This document shows positions 50,930 to 61,560 of a stretch of DNA of 64,000 nucleotides, in pieces. The stretch's first letter is position 1. Each line of letters starts with the position of its first letter. Both the position numbers and the translations under genes were made by a program. The notes below the pieces were generated by a model. That model saw nothing but the letters and a program-made list of their open reading frames with translations. It searched no databases and was not told the origin of the DNA. Source of the DNA: Camarhynchus parvulus (taxonomy: Eukaryota > Chordata > Aves > Passeriformes > Thraupidae); contig NW_022148963.1 of assembly GCF_901933205.1 (NCBI RefSeq), positions 22,343 to 86,342 of the forward strand. The letters are read 5' to 3'.

Positions 50930-51688
50930 TGATTTTCAAGATTGTTCCCAGACCCAAGCAGGCACCAGTGGCAACTCGGGCTGGTTTGAGAGTGCCAAGG
51001 GACTCCTGCAATCTGCCATAAAGAACCAGGGCTGGTGAGTTTTCTTTGGAGGGAAAAGGGCCGATGTTGGTGTATGGGGTCCTGAGGCCAGGAGTGGCCG
51101 GCTGCCTCCTGAAATTCGGTGATTTTCAAGATTGTTCCCAGACCCAAGCAGGCACCAGTGGCAACTCGGGCTGGTTTGAGAGTGCCAAGGGACTCCTGCA
51201 ATCTGCCATAAAGAACCAGGGCTGGTGAGTTTTCTTTGGAGGGAAAAGGGCCCATGTTGGTGTATGGGGTCCTGAGGCCAGGAGTGGCCGGCTGCCTCCT
51301 GAAATTCGGTGATTTTCAAGATTGTTCCCAGACCCAAGCAGGCACCAGTGGCAACTCGGGCTGGTTTGAGAGTGCCAAGGGACTCCTGCAATCTGCCATA
51401 AAGAACCAGGGCTGGTGAGTTTTCTTTGGAGGGAAAAGGGCCGATGTTGGTGTATGGGGTCCTGAGGCCAGGAGTGGCCGGCTGCCTCCTGAAATTCGGT
51501 GATTTTCAAGATTGTTCCCAGACCCAAGCAGGCACCAGTGGCAACTCGGGCTGGTTTGAGAGTGCCAAGGACTCCTGCAATCTGCCATAAAGAACCAGGG
51601 CTGGTGAGTTTTCTTTGGAGGGAAAAGGGCCGATGTTGGTGTATGGGGTCCTGAGGCCAGGAGTGGCCGGCTGCCTCCTGAAATTCGG

Positions 51689-51875
51689 TGATTTTCAAGA
51701 TTGTTCCCAGACCCAAGCAGGCACCAGTGGCAACTCGGGCTGGTTTGAGAGTGCCAAGGGACTCCTGCAATCTGCCATAAAGAACCAGGGCTGGTGAGTT
51801 TTCTTTGGAGGGAAAAGGGCCGATGTTGGTGTATGGGGAAAGTAAAACAGGCCGTGGCTGCCTCCTGAAATTCGG
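51689..51875 (+). repeat. Monomer with a replaced internal segment (187 bp)
   Basis: At 51,839-51,857 the 19 bases AAAGTAAAACAGGCCGTGG stand where the monomer normally has 22 bases running from TCCTGAGG to GGCCGG. The replacement is A-rich, does not come from another part of the monomer that I can see, and is flanked by perfect satellite. Candidate causes are a template switch, a small filler insertion at a repaired break, or an error. Confidence 0.8.
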
Positions 51876-54800
51876 TGATTTTCAAGATTGTTCCCAGACC
51901 CAAGCAGGCACCAGTGGCAACTCGGGCTGGTTTGAGAGTGCCAAGGACTCCTGCAATCTGCCATAAAGAACCAGGGCTGGTGAGTTTTCTTTGGAGGGAA
52001 AAGGGCCGATGTTGGTGTATGGGGTCCTGAGGCCAGGAGTGGCCGGCTGCCTCCTGAAATTCGGTGATTTTCAAGATTGTTCCCAGACCCAAGCAGGCAC
52101 CAGTGGCAACTCGGGCTGGTTTGAGAGTGCCAAGGGACTCCTGCAATCTGCCATAAAGAACCAGGGCTGGTGAGTTTTCTTTGGAGGGAAAAGGGCCGAT
52201 GTTGGTGTATGGGGTCCTGAGGCCAGGAGTGGCCGGCTGCCTCCTGAAATTCGGTGATTTTCAAGATTGTTCCCAGACCCAAGCAGGCACCAGTGGCAAC
52301 TCGGGCTGGTTTGAGAGTGCCAAGGGACTCCTGCAATCTGCCATAAAGAACCAGGGCTGGTGAGTTTTCTTTGGAGGGAAAAGGGCCGATGTTGGTGTAT
52401 GGGGTCCTGAGGCCAGGAGTGGCCGGCTGCCTCCTGAAATTCGGTGATTTTCAAGATTGTTCCCAGACCCAAGCAGGCACCAGTGGCAACTCGGGCTGGT
52501 TTGAGAGTGCCAAGGGACTCCTGCAATCTGCCATAAAGAACCAGGGCTGGTGAGTTTTCTTTGGAGGGAAAAGGGCCGATGTTGGTGTATGGGGTCCTGA
52601 GGCCAGGAGTGGCCGGCTGCCTCCTGAAATTCGGTGATTTTCAAGATTGTTCCCAGACCCAAGCAGGCACCAGTGGCAACTCGGGCTGGTTTGAGAGTGC
52701 CAAGGGACTCCTGCAATCTGCCATAAAGAACCAGGGCTGGTGAGTTTTCTTTGGAGGGAAAAGGGCCGATGTTGGTGTATGGGGTCCTGAGGCCAGGAGT
52801 GGCCGGCTGCCTCCTGAAATTCGGTGATTTTCAAGATTGTTCCCAGACCCAAGCAGGCACCAGTGGCAACTCGGGCTGGTTTGAGAGTGCCAAGGGACTC
52901 CTGCAATCTGCCATAAAGAACCAGGGCTGGTGAGTTTTCTTTGGAGGGAAAAGGGCCGATGTTGGTGTATGGGGTCCTGAGGCCAGGAGTGGCCGGCTGC
53001 CTCCTGAAATTCGGTGATTTTCAAGATTGTTCCCAGACCCAAGCAGGCACCAGTGGCAACTCGGGCTGGTTTGAGAGTGCCAAGGGACTCCTGCAATCTG
53101 CCATAAAGAACCAGGGCTGGTGAGTTTTCTTTGGAGGGAAAAGGGCCGATGTTGGTGTATGGGGTCCTGAGGCCAGGAGTGGCCGGCTGCCTCCTGAAAT
53201 TCGGTGATTTTCAAGATTGTTCCCAGACCCAAGCAGGCACCAGTGGCAACTCGGGCTGGTTTGAGAGTGCCAAGGGACTCCTGCAATCTGCCATAAAGAA
53301 CCAGGGCTGGTGAGTTTTCTTTGGAGGGAAAAGGGCCGATGTTGGTGTATGGGGTCCTGAGGCCAGGAGTGGCCGGCTGCCTCCTGAAATTCGGTGATTT
53401 TCAAGATTGTTCCCAGACCCAAGCAGGCACCAGTGGCAACTCGGGCTGGTTTGAGAGTGCCAAGGGACTCCTGCAATCTGCCATAAAGAACCAGGGCTGG
53501 TGAGTTTTCTTTGGAGGGAAAAGGGCCGATGTTGGTGTATGGGGTCCTGAGGCCAGGAGTGGCCGGCTGCCTCCTGAAATTCGGTGATTTTCAAGATTGT
53601 TCCCAGACCCAAGCAGGCACCAGTGGCAACTCGGGCTGGTTTGAGAGTGCCAAGGGACTCCTGCAATCTGCCATAAAGAACCAGGGCTGGTGAGTTTTCT
53701 TTGGAGGGAAAAGGGCCGATGTTGGTGTATGGGGTCCTGAGGCCAGGAGTGGCCGGCTGCCTCCTGAAATTCGGTGATTTTCAAGATTGTTCCCAGACCC
53801 AAGCAGGCACCAGTGGCAACTCGGGCTGGTTTGAGAGTGCCAAGGGACTCCTGCAAACTGCCATAAAGAACCAGGGCTGGTGAGTTTTCTTTGGAGGGAA
53901 AAGGGCCGATGTTGGTGTATGGGGTCCTGAGGCCAGGAGTGGCCGGGCTGCCTCCTGAAATTCGGTGATTTTCAAGATTGTTCCCAGACCCAAGCAGGCA
54001 CCAGTGGCAACTCGGGCTGGTTTGAGAGTGCCAAGGGACTCCTGCAATCTGCCATAAAGAACCAGGGCTGGTGAGTTTTCTTTGGAGGGAAAAGGGCCGA
54101 TGTTGGTGTATGGGGTCCTGAGGCCAGGAGTGGCCGGCTGCCTCCTGAAATTCGGTGATTTTCAAGATTGTTCCCAGACCCAAGCAGGCACCAGTGGCAA
54201 CTCGGGCTGGTTTGAGAGTGCCAAGGGACTCCTGCAATCTGCCATAAAGAACCAGGGCTGGTGAGTTTTCTTTGGAGGGAAAAGGGCCGATGTTGGTGTA
54301 TATGGGGTCCTGAGGCCAGGAGTGGCCGGCTGCCTCCTGAAATTCGGTGATTTTCAAGATTGTTCCCAGACCCAAGCAGGCACCAGTGGCAACTCGGGCT
54401 GGTTTGAGAGTGCCAAGGACTCCTGCAATCTGCCATAAAGAACCAGGGCTGGTGAGTTTTCTTTGGAGGGAAAAGGGCCGATGTTGGTGTATGGGGTCCT
54501 GAGGCCAGGAGTGGCCGGCTGCCTCCTGAAATTCGGTGATTTTCAAGATTGTTCCCAGACCCAAGCAGGCACCAGTGGCAACTCGGGCTGGTTTGAGAGT
54601 GCCAAGGGACTCCTGCAATCTGCCATAAAGAACCAGGGCTGGTGAGTTTTCTTTGGAGGGAAAAGGGCCGATGTTGGTGTATGGGGTCCTGAGGCCAGGA
54701 GTGGCCGGCTGCCTCCTGAAATTCGGTGATTTTCAAGATTGTTCCCAGACCCAAGCAGGCACCAGTGGCAACTCGGGCTGGTTTGAGAGTGCCAAGGGAC

Positions 54801-55678
54801 TCCTGCAATCTGCCATAAAGAACCAGGGCTGGTGAGTTTTCTTTGGAGGGAAAAGGGCCGATGTTGGTGTATGGGGTCCTGAGGCCAGGAGTGGCCGGCT
54901 GCCTCCTGAAATTCGGTGATTTTCAAGATTGTTCCCAGACCCAAGCAGGCACCAGTGGCAACTCGGGCTGGTTTGAGAGTGCCAAGGGACTCCTGCAATC
55001 TGCCATAAAGAACCAGGGCTGGTGAGTTTTCTTTGGAGGGAAAAGGGCCGATGTTGGTGTATGGGGTCCTGAGGCCAGGAGTGGCCGGCTGCCTCCTGAA
55101 ATTCGGTGATTTTCAAGATTGTTCCCAGACCCAAGCAGGCACCAGTGGCAACTCGGGCTGGTTTGAGAGTGCCAAGGGACTCCTGCAATCTGCCATAAAG
55201 AACCAGGGCTGGTGAGTTTTCTTTGGAGGGAAAAAGGGCCGATGTTGGTGTATGGGGTCCTGAGGCCAGGAGTGGCCGGCTGCCTCCTGAAATTCGGTGA
55301 TTTTCAAGATTGTTCCCAGACCCAAGCAGGCACCAGTGGCAACTCGGGCTGGTTTGAGAGTGCCAAGGGACTCCTGCAATCTGCCATAAAGAACCAGGGC
55401 TGGTGAGTTTTCTTTGGAGGGAAAAAGGGCCGATGTTGGTGTATGGGGTCCTGAGGCCAGGAGTGGCCGGCTGCCTCCTGAAATTCGGTGATTTTCAAGA
55501 TTGTTCCCAGACCCAAGCAGGCACCAGTGGCAACTCGGGCTGGTTTGAGAGTGCCAAGGGACTCCTGCAATCTGCCATAAAGAACCAGGGCTGGTGAGTT
55601 TTCTTTGGAGGGAAAAGGGCCGATGTTGGTGTATGGGGTCCTGAGGCCAGGAGTGGCCGGCTGCCTCCTGAAATTCGG

Positions 55679-55870
55679 TGATTTTCAAGATTGTTCCCAG
55701 ACCCAAGCAGGCACCAGTGGCAACTCGGGCTGGTTTGAGAGTGCCAAGGGACTCCTGCAAACCTGCCGCAAAGAACCAGGGCTGGTGAGTTTTCTTTGGA
55801 GGGAAAAAGGGCCGATGTTGGTGTATGGGGTCCTGAGGCCAGGAGTGGCCGGCTGCCTCCTGAAATTCGG
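55679..55870 (+). repeat. Monomer with altered CTGCCATAA stretch (192 bp)
   Basis: GCAAACCTGCCGCAAAG replaces GCAATCTGCCATAAAG at about 55,758-55,773, a gain of one base and an AT to GC change. The unit also has an A5 tract. The AT to GC change occurs only here. It fuses two forward frames into 124 codons, which has no apparent meaning. Confidence 0.75.
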
Positions 55871-56633
55871 TGATTTTCAAGATTGTTCCCAGACCCAAGC
55901 AGGCACCAGTGGCAACTCGGGCTGGTTTGAGAGTGCCAAGGGACTCCTGCAATCTGCCATAAAGAACCAGGGCTGGTGAGTTTTCTTTGGAGGGAAAAGG
56001 GCCGATGTTGGTGTATGGGGTCCTGAGGCCAGGAGTGGCCGGCTGCCTCCTGAAATTCGGTGATTTTCAAGATTGTTCCCAGACCCAAGCAGGCACCAGT
56101 GGCAACTCGGGCTGGTTTGAGAGTGCCAAGGGACTCCTGCAATCTGCCATAAAGAACCAGGGCTGGTGAGTTTTCTTTGGAGGGAAAAGGGCCGATGTTG
56201 GTGTATGGGGTCCTGAGGCCAGGAGTGGCCGGCTGCCTCCTGAAATTCGGTGATTTTCAAGATTGTTCCCAGACCCAAGCAGGCACCAGTGGCAACTCGG
56301 GCTGGTTTGAGAGTGCCAAAGGACTCCTGCAATCTGCCATAAAGAACCAGGGCTGGTGAGTTTTCTTTGGAGGGAAAAGGGCCGATGTTGGTGTATGGGG
56401 TCCTGAGGCCAGGAGTGGCGCCGGCTGCCTCCTGAAATTCGGTGATTTTCAAGATTGTTCCCAGACCCAAGCAGGCACCAGTGGCAACTCGGGCTGGTTT
56501 GAGAGTGCCAAGGGACTCCTGCAATCTGCCATAAAGAACCAGGGCTGGTGAGTTTTCTTTGGAGGGAAAAAGGGCCGATGTTGGTGTATGGGGTCCTGAG
56601 GCCAGGAGTGGCCGGCTGCCTCCTGAAATTCGG

Positions 56634-56823
56634 TGATTTTCAAGATTGTTCCCAGACCCAAGCAGGCACCAGTGGCAACTCGGGCTGGTTTGAGAGTGCC
56701 AAGGGACTCCTGCAACCTGCCATAAAGAACCAGGGCTGGTGAGTTTTCTTTGGAGGGAAAAGGGCCGTTGTTCTTGTATGTGGTCCTGAGGCCAGGAGTG
56801 GCCGGCTGCCTCCTGAAATTCGG
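56634..56823 (+). repeat. Monomer with a cluster of four substitutions
   Basis: GCCGTTGTTCTTGTATGTGG replaces GCCGATGTTGGTGTATGGGG. The changes are at 56,768 (A to T), 56,773-56,774 (GG to CT) and 56,781 (G to T). The length is unchanged. All four fall in 14 bases, and the pattern occurs in no other unit. Confidence 0.8.
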
Positions 56824-57620
56824 TGATTTTCAAGATTGTTCCCAGACCCAAGCAGGCACCAGTGGCAACTCGGGCTGGTTTGAGAGTGCCAAGGGACTCC
56901 TGCAATCTGCCATAAAGAACCAGGGCTGGTGAGTTTTCTTTGGAGGGAAAAGGGCCGATGTTGGTGTATGGGGTCCTGAGGCCAGGAGTGGCCGGCTGCC
57001 TCCTGAAATTCGGTGATTTTCAAGATTGTTCCCAGACCCAAGCAGGCACCAGTGGCAACTCGGGCTGGTTTGAGAGTGCCAAGGGACTCCTGCAATCTGC
57101 CATAAAGAACCAGGGCTGGTGAGTTTTCTTTGGAGGGAAAAGGGCCGATGTTGGTGTATGGGGTCCTGAGGCCAGGAGTGGCCGGCTGCCTCCTGAAATT
57201 CGGTGATTTTCAAGATTGTTCCCAGACCCAAGCAGGCACCAGTGGCAACTCGGGCTGGTTTGAGAGTGCCAAGGGACTCCTGCAATCTGCCATAAAGAAC
57301 CAGGGCTGGTGAGTTTTCTTTGGAGGGAAAAGGGCCGATGTTGGTGTATGGGGTCCTGAGGCCAGGAGTGGCCGGCTGCCTCCTGAAATTCGGTGATTTT
57401 CAAGATTGTTCCCAGACCCAAGCAGGCACCAGTGGCAACTCGGGCTGGTTTGAGAGTGCCAAGGGACTCCTGCAATCTGCCATAAAGAACCAGGGCTGGT
57501 GAGTTTTCTTTGGAGGGAAAAGGGCCGATGTTGGTGTATGGGGTCCTGAGGCCAGGAGTGGCCGGCTGCCTCCTGAAATTCGGTGATTTTCAAGATTGTT
57601 CCCAGACCCAAGCAGGCACC

Positions 57621-58572
57621 TTTGGCAACTCGGGCTGGTTTGAGAGTGCCAAGGGACTCCTGCAATCTGCCATAAAGAACCAGGGCTGGTGAGTTTTCTT
57701 TGGAGGGAAAAGGGCCGATGTTGGTGTATGGGGTCCTGAGGCCAGGAGTGGCCGGCTGCCTCCTGAAATTCGGTGATTTTCAAGATTGTTCCCAGACCCA
57801 AGCAGGCACCAGTGGCAACTCGGGCTGGTTTGAGAGTGCCAAGGGACTCCTGCAATCTGCCATAAAGAACCAGGGCTGGTGAGTTTTCTTTGGAGGGAAA
57901 AGGGCCGATGTTGGTGTATGGGGTCCTGAGGCCAGGAGTGGCCGGCTGCCTCCTGAAATTCGGTGATTTTCAAGATTGTTCCCAGACCCAAGCAGGCACC
58001 AGTGGCAACTCGGGCTGGTTTGAGAGTGCCAAGGGACTCCTGCAATCTGCCATAAAGAACCAGGGCTGGTGAGTTTTCTTTGGAGGGAAAAGGGCCGATG
58101 TTGGTGTATGGGGTCCTGAGGCCAGGAGTGGCCGGCTGCCTCCTGAAATTCGGTGATTTTCAAGATTGTTCCCAGACCCAAGCAGGCACCAGTGGCAACT
58201 CGGGCTGGTTTGAGAGTGCCAAGGGACTCCTGCAATCTGCCATAAAGAACCAGGGCTGGTGAGTTTTCTTTGGAGGGAAAAGGGCCGATGTTGGTGTATG
58301 GGGTCCTGAGGCCAGGAGTGGCCGGCTGCCTCCTGAAATTCGGTGATTTTCAAGATTGTTCCCAGACCCAAGCAGGCACCAGTGGCAACTCGGGCTGGTT
58401 TGAGAGTGCCAAGGGACTCCTGCAATCTGCCATAAAGAACCAGGGCTGGTGAGTTTTCTTTGGAGGGAAAAGGGCCGATGTTGGTGTATGGGGTCCTGAG
58501 GCCAGGAGTGGCCGGCTGCCTCCTGAAATTCGGTGATTTTCAAGATTGTTCCCAGACCCAAGCAGGCACCTT
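57621..58572 (+). repeat. Pair of CACCTTTGG monomers exactly five units apart
   Basis: AG to TT at unit 38-39 occurs at 57,621-57,622 and again 950 bases later at 58,571-58,572, with four canonical monomers between. A third copy is at 60,858. A fourth, at 12,953, carries two further changes (C to T at 12,961 and T to A at 12,998). The 950-bp spacing fits a five-monomer duplication, but only one boundary marker supports it. Confidence 0.45.
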
Positions 58573-60435
58573 TGGCAACTCGGGCTGGTTTGAGAGTGCC
58601 AAGGGACTCCTGCAATCTGCCATAAAGAACCAGGGCTGGTGAGTTTTCTTTGGAGGGAAAAGGGCCGATGTTGGTGTATGGGGTCCTGAGGCCAGGAGTG
58701 GCCGGCTGCCTCCTGAAATTCGGTGATTTTCAAGATTGTTCCCAGACCCAAGCAGGCACCAGTGGCAACTCGGGCTGGTTTGAGAGTGCCAAGGGACTCC
58801 TGCAATCTGCCATAAAGAACCAGGGCTGGTGAGTTTTCTTTGGAGGGAAAAAGGGCCGATGTTGGTGTATGGGGTCCTGAGGCCAGGAGTGGCCGGCTGC
58901 CTCCTGAAATTCGGTGATTTTCAAGATTGTTCCCAGACCCAAGCAGGCACCAGTGGCAACTCGGGCTGGTTTGAGAGTGCTAAGGGACTCCTGCAATCTG
59001 CCATAAAGAACCAGGGCTGGTGAGTTTTCTTTGGAGGGAAAAAGGGCCGATGTTGGTGTATGGGGTCCTGAGGCCAGGAGTGGCCGGCTGCCTCCTGAAA
59101 TTCGGTGATTTTCAAGATTGTTCCCAGACCCAAGCAGGCACCAGTGGCAACTCGGGCTGGTTTGAGAGTGCCAAGGGACTCCTGCAATCTGCCATAAAGA
59201 ACCAGGGCTGGTGAGTTTTCTTTGGAGGGAAAAGGGCCGATGTTGGTGTATGGGGTCCTGAGGCCAGGAGTGGCCGGCTGCCTCCTGAAATTCGGTGATT
59301 TTCAAGATTGTTCCCAGACCCAAGCAGGCACCAGTGGCAACTCGGGCTGGTTTGAGAGTGCCAAGGGACTCCTGCAATCTGCCATAAAGAACCAGGGCTG
59401 GTGAGTTTTCTTTGGAGGGAAAAGGGCCGATGTTGGTGTATGGGGTCCTGAGGCCAGGAGTGGCCGGCTGCCTCCTGAAATTCGGTGATTTTCAAGATTG
59501 TTCCCAGACCCAAGCAGGCACCAGTGGCAACTCGGGCTGGTTTGAGAGTGCCAAGGGACTCCTGCAATCTGCCATAAAGAACCAGGGCTGGTGAGTTTTC
59601 TTTGGAGGGAAAAGGGCCGATGTTGGTGTATATGGGGTCCTGAGGCCAGGAGTGGCCGGCTGCCTCCTGAAATTCGGTGATTTTCAAGATTGTTCCCAGA
59701 CCCAAGCAGGCACCAGTGGCAACTCGGGCTGGTTTGAGAGTGCCAAGGGACTCCTGCAATCTGCCATAAAGAACCAGGGCTGGTGAGTTTTCTTTGGAGG
59801 GAAAAGGGCCGATGTTGGTGTATGGGGTCCTGAGGCCAGGAGTGGCCGGCTGCCTCCTGAAATTCGGTGATTTTCAAGATTGTTCCCAGACCCAAGCAGG
59901 CACCAGTGGCAACTCGGGCTGGTTTGAGAGTGCCAAGGGACTCCTGCAATCTGCCATAAAGAACCAGGGCTGGTGAGTTTTCTTTGGAGGGAAAAGGGCC
60001 GATGTTGGTGTATGGGGTCCTGAGGCCAGGAGTGGCCGGGCTGCCTCCTGAAATTCGGTGATTTTCAAGATTGTTCCCAGACCCAAGCAGGCACCAGTGG
60101 CAACTCGGGCTGGTTTGAGAGTGCCAAGGGACTCCTGCAATCTGCCATAAAGAACCAGGGCTGGTGAGTTTTCTTTGGAGGGAAAAGGGCCGATGTTGGT
60201 GTATGGGGTCCTGAGGCCAGGAGTGGCCGGCTGCCTCCTGAAATTCGGTGATTTTCAAGATTGTTCCCAGACCCAAGCAGGCACCAGTGGCAACTCGGGC
60301 TGGTTTGAGAGTGCCAAGGGACTCCTGCAATCTGCCATAAAGAACCAGGGCTGGTGAGTTTTCTTTGGAGGGAAAAGGGCCGATGTTGGTGTATGGGGTC
60401 CTGAGGCCAGGAGTGGCCGGCTGCCTCCTGAAATT

Positions 60436-61560
60436 CCGGTGATTTTCAAGATTGTTCCCAGACCCAAGCAGGCACCAGTGGCAACTCGGGCTGGTTTGAG
60501 AGTGCCAAGGGACTCCTGCAATCTGCCATAAAGAACCAGGGCTGGTGAGTTTTCTTTGGAGGGAAAAGGGCCGATGTTGGTGTATGGGGTCCTGAGGCCA
60601 GGAGTGGCCGGCTGCCTCCTGAAATTCGGTGATTTTCAAGATTGTTCCCAGACCCAAGCAGGCACCAGTGGCAACTCGGGCTGGTTTGAGAGTGCCAAGG
60701 GACTCCTGCAATCTGCCATAAAGAACCAGGGCTGGTGAGTTTTCTTTGGAGGGAAAAGGGCCGATGTTGGTGTATGGGGTCCTGAGGCCAGGAGTGGCCG
60801 GGCTGCCTCCTGAAATCCGGTGATTTTCAAGATTGTTCCCAGACCCAAGCAGGCACCTTTGGCAACTCGGGCTGGTTTGAGAGTGCCAAGGGACTCCTGC
60901 AATCTGCCATAAAGAACCAGGGCTGGTGAGTTTTCTTTGGAGGGAAAAGGGCCGATGTTGGTGTATGGGGTCCTGAGGCCAGGAGTGGCCGGCTGCCTCC
61001 TGAAATTCGGTGATTTTCAAGATTGTTCCCAGACCCAAGCAGGCACCAGTGGCAACTCGGGCTGGTTTGAGAGTGCCAAGGGACTCCTGCAAACTGCCAT
61101 AAAGAACCAGGGCTGGTGAGTTTTCTTTGGAGGGAAAAAGGGCCGATGTTGGTGTATGGGGTCCTGAGGCCAGGAGTGGCCGGCTGCCTCCTGAAATTCG
61201 GTGATTTTCAAGATTGTTCCCAGACCCAAGCAGGCACCAGTGGCAACTCGGGCTGGTTTGAGAGTGCCAAGGGACTCCTGCAATCTGCCATAAAGAACCA
61301 GGGCTGGTGAGTTTTCTTTGGAGGGAAAAGGGCCGATGTTGGTGTATGGGGTCCTGAGGCCAGGAGTGGCCGGCTGCCTCCTGAAATTCGGTGATTTTCA
61401 AGATTGTTCCCAGACCCAAGCAGGCACCAGTGGCAACTCGGGCTGGTTTGAGAGTGCCAAGGGACTCCTGCAATCTGCCATAAAGAACCAGGGCTGGTGA
61501 GTTTTCTTTGGAGGGAAAAGGGCCGATGTTGGTGTATGGGGTCCTGAGGCCAGGAGTGGG
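60436..61560 (+). repeat. Marker-bearing segment B, partner of the segment at 31,917
   Basis: ATTCCGG at 60,436 and GTGGGCC at 61,558 are 1,122 bases apart, against 1,120 in the partner. The two-base difference is explained by the one-base indels inside each copy. The A5 tract's preceding GGG is 426 bases before the end marker in both segments. Extra changes here are GGCCGGG with AAATCCGG (about 60,801-60,818), TT at 60,858 and T to A at 61,093. The partners lie about 28.5 kb apart in the same orientation. Confidence 0.6.
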
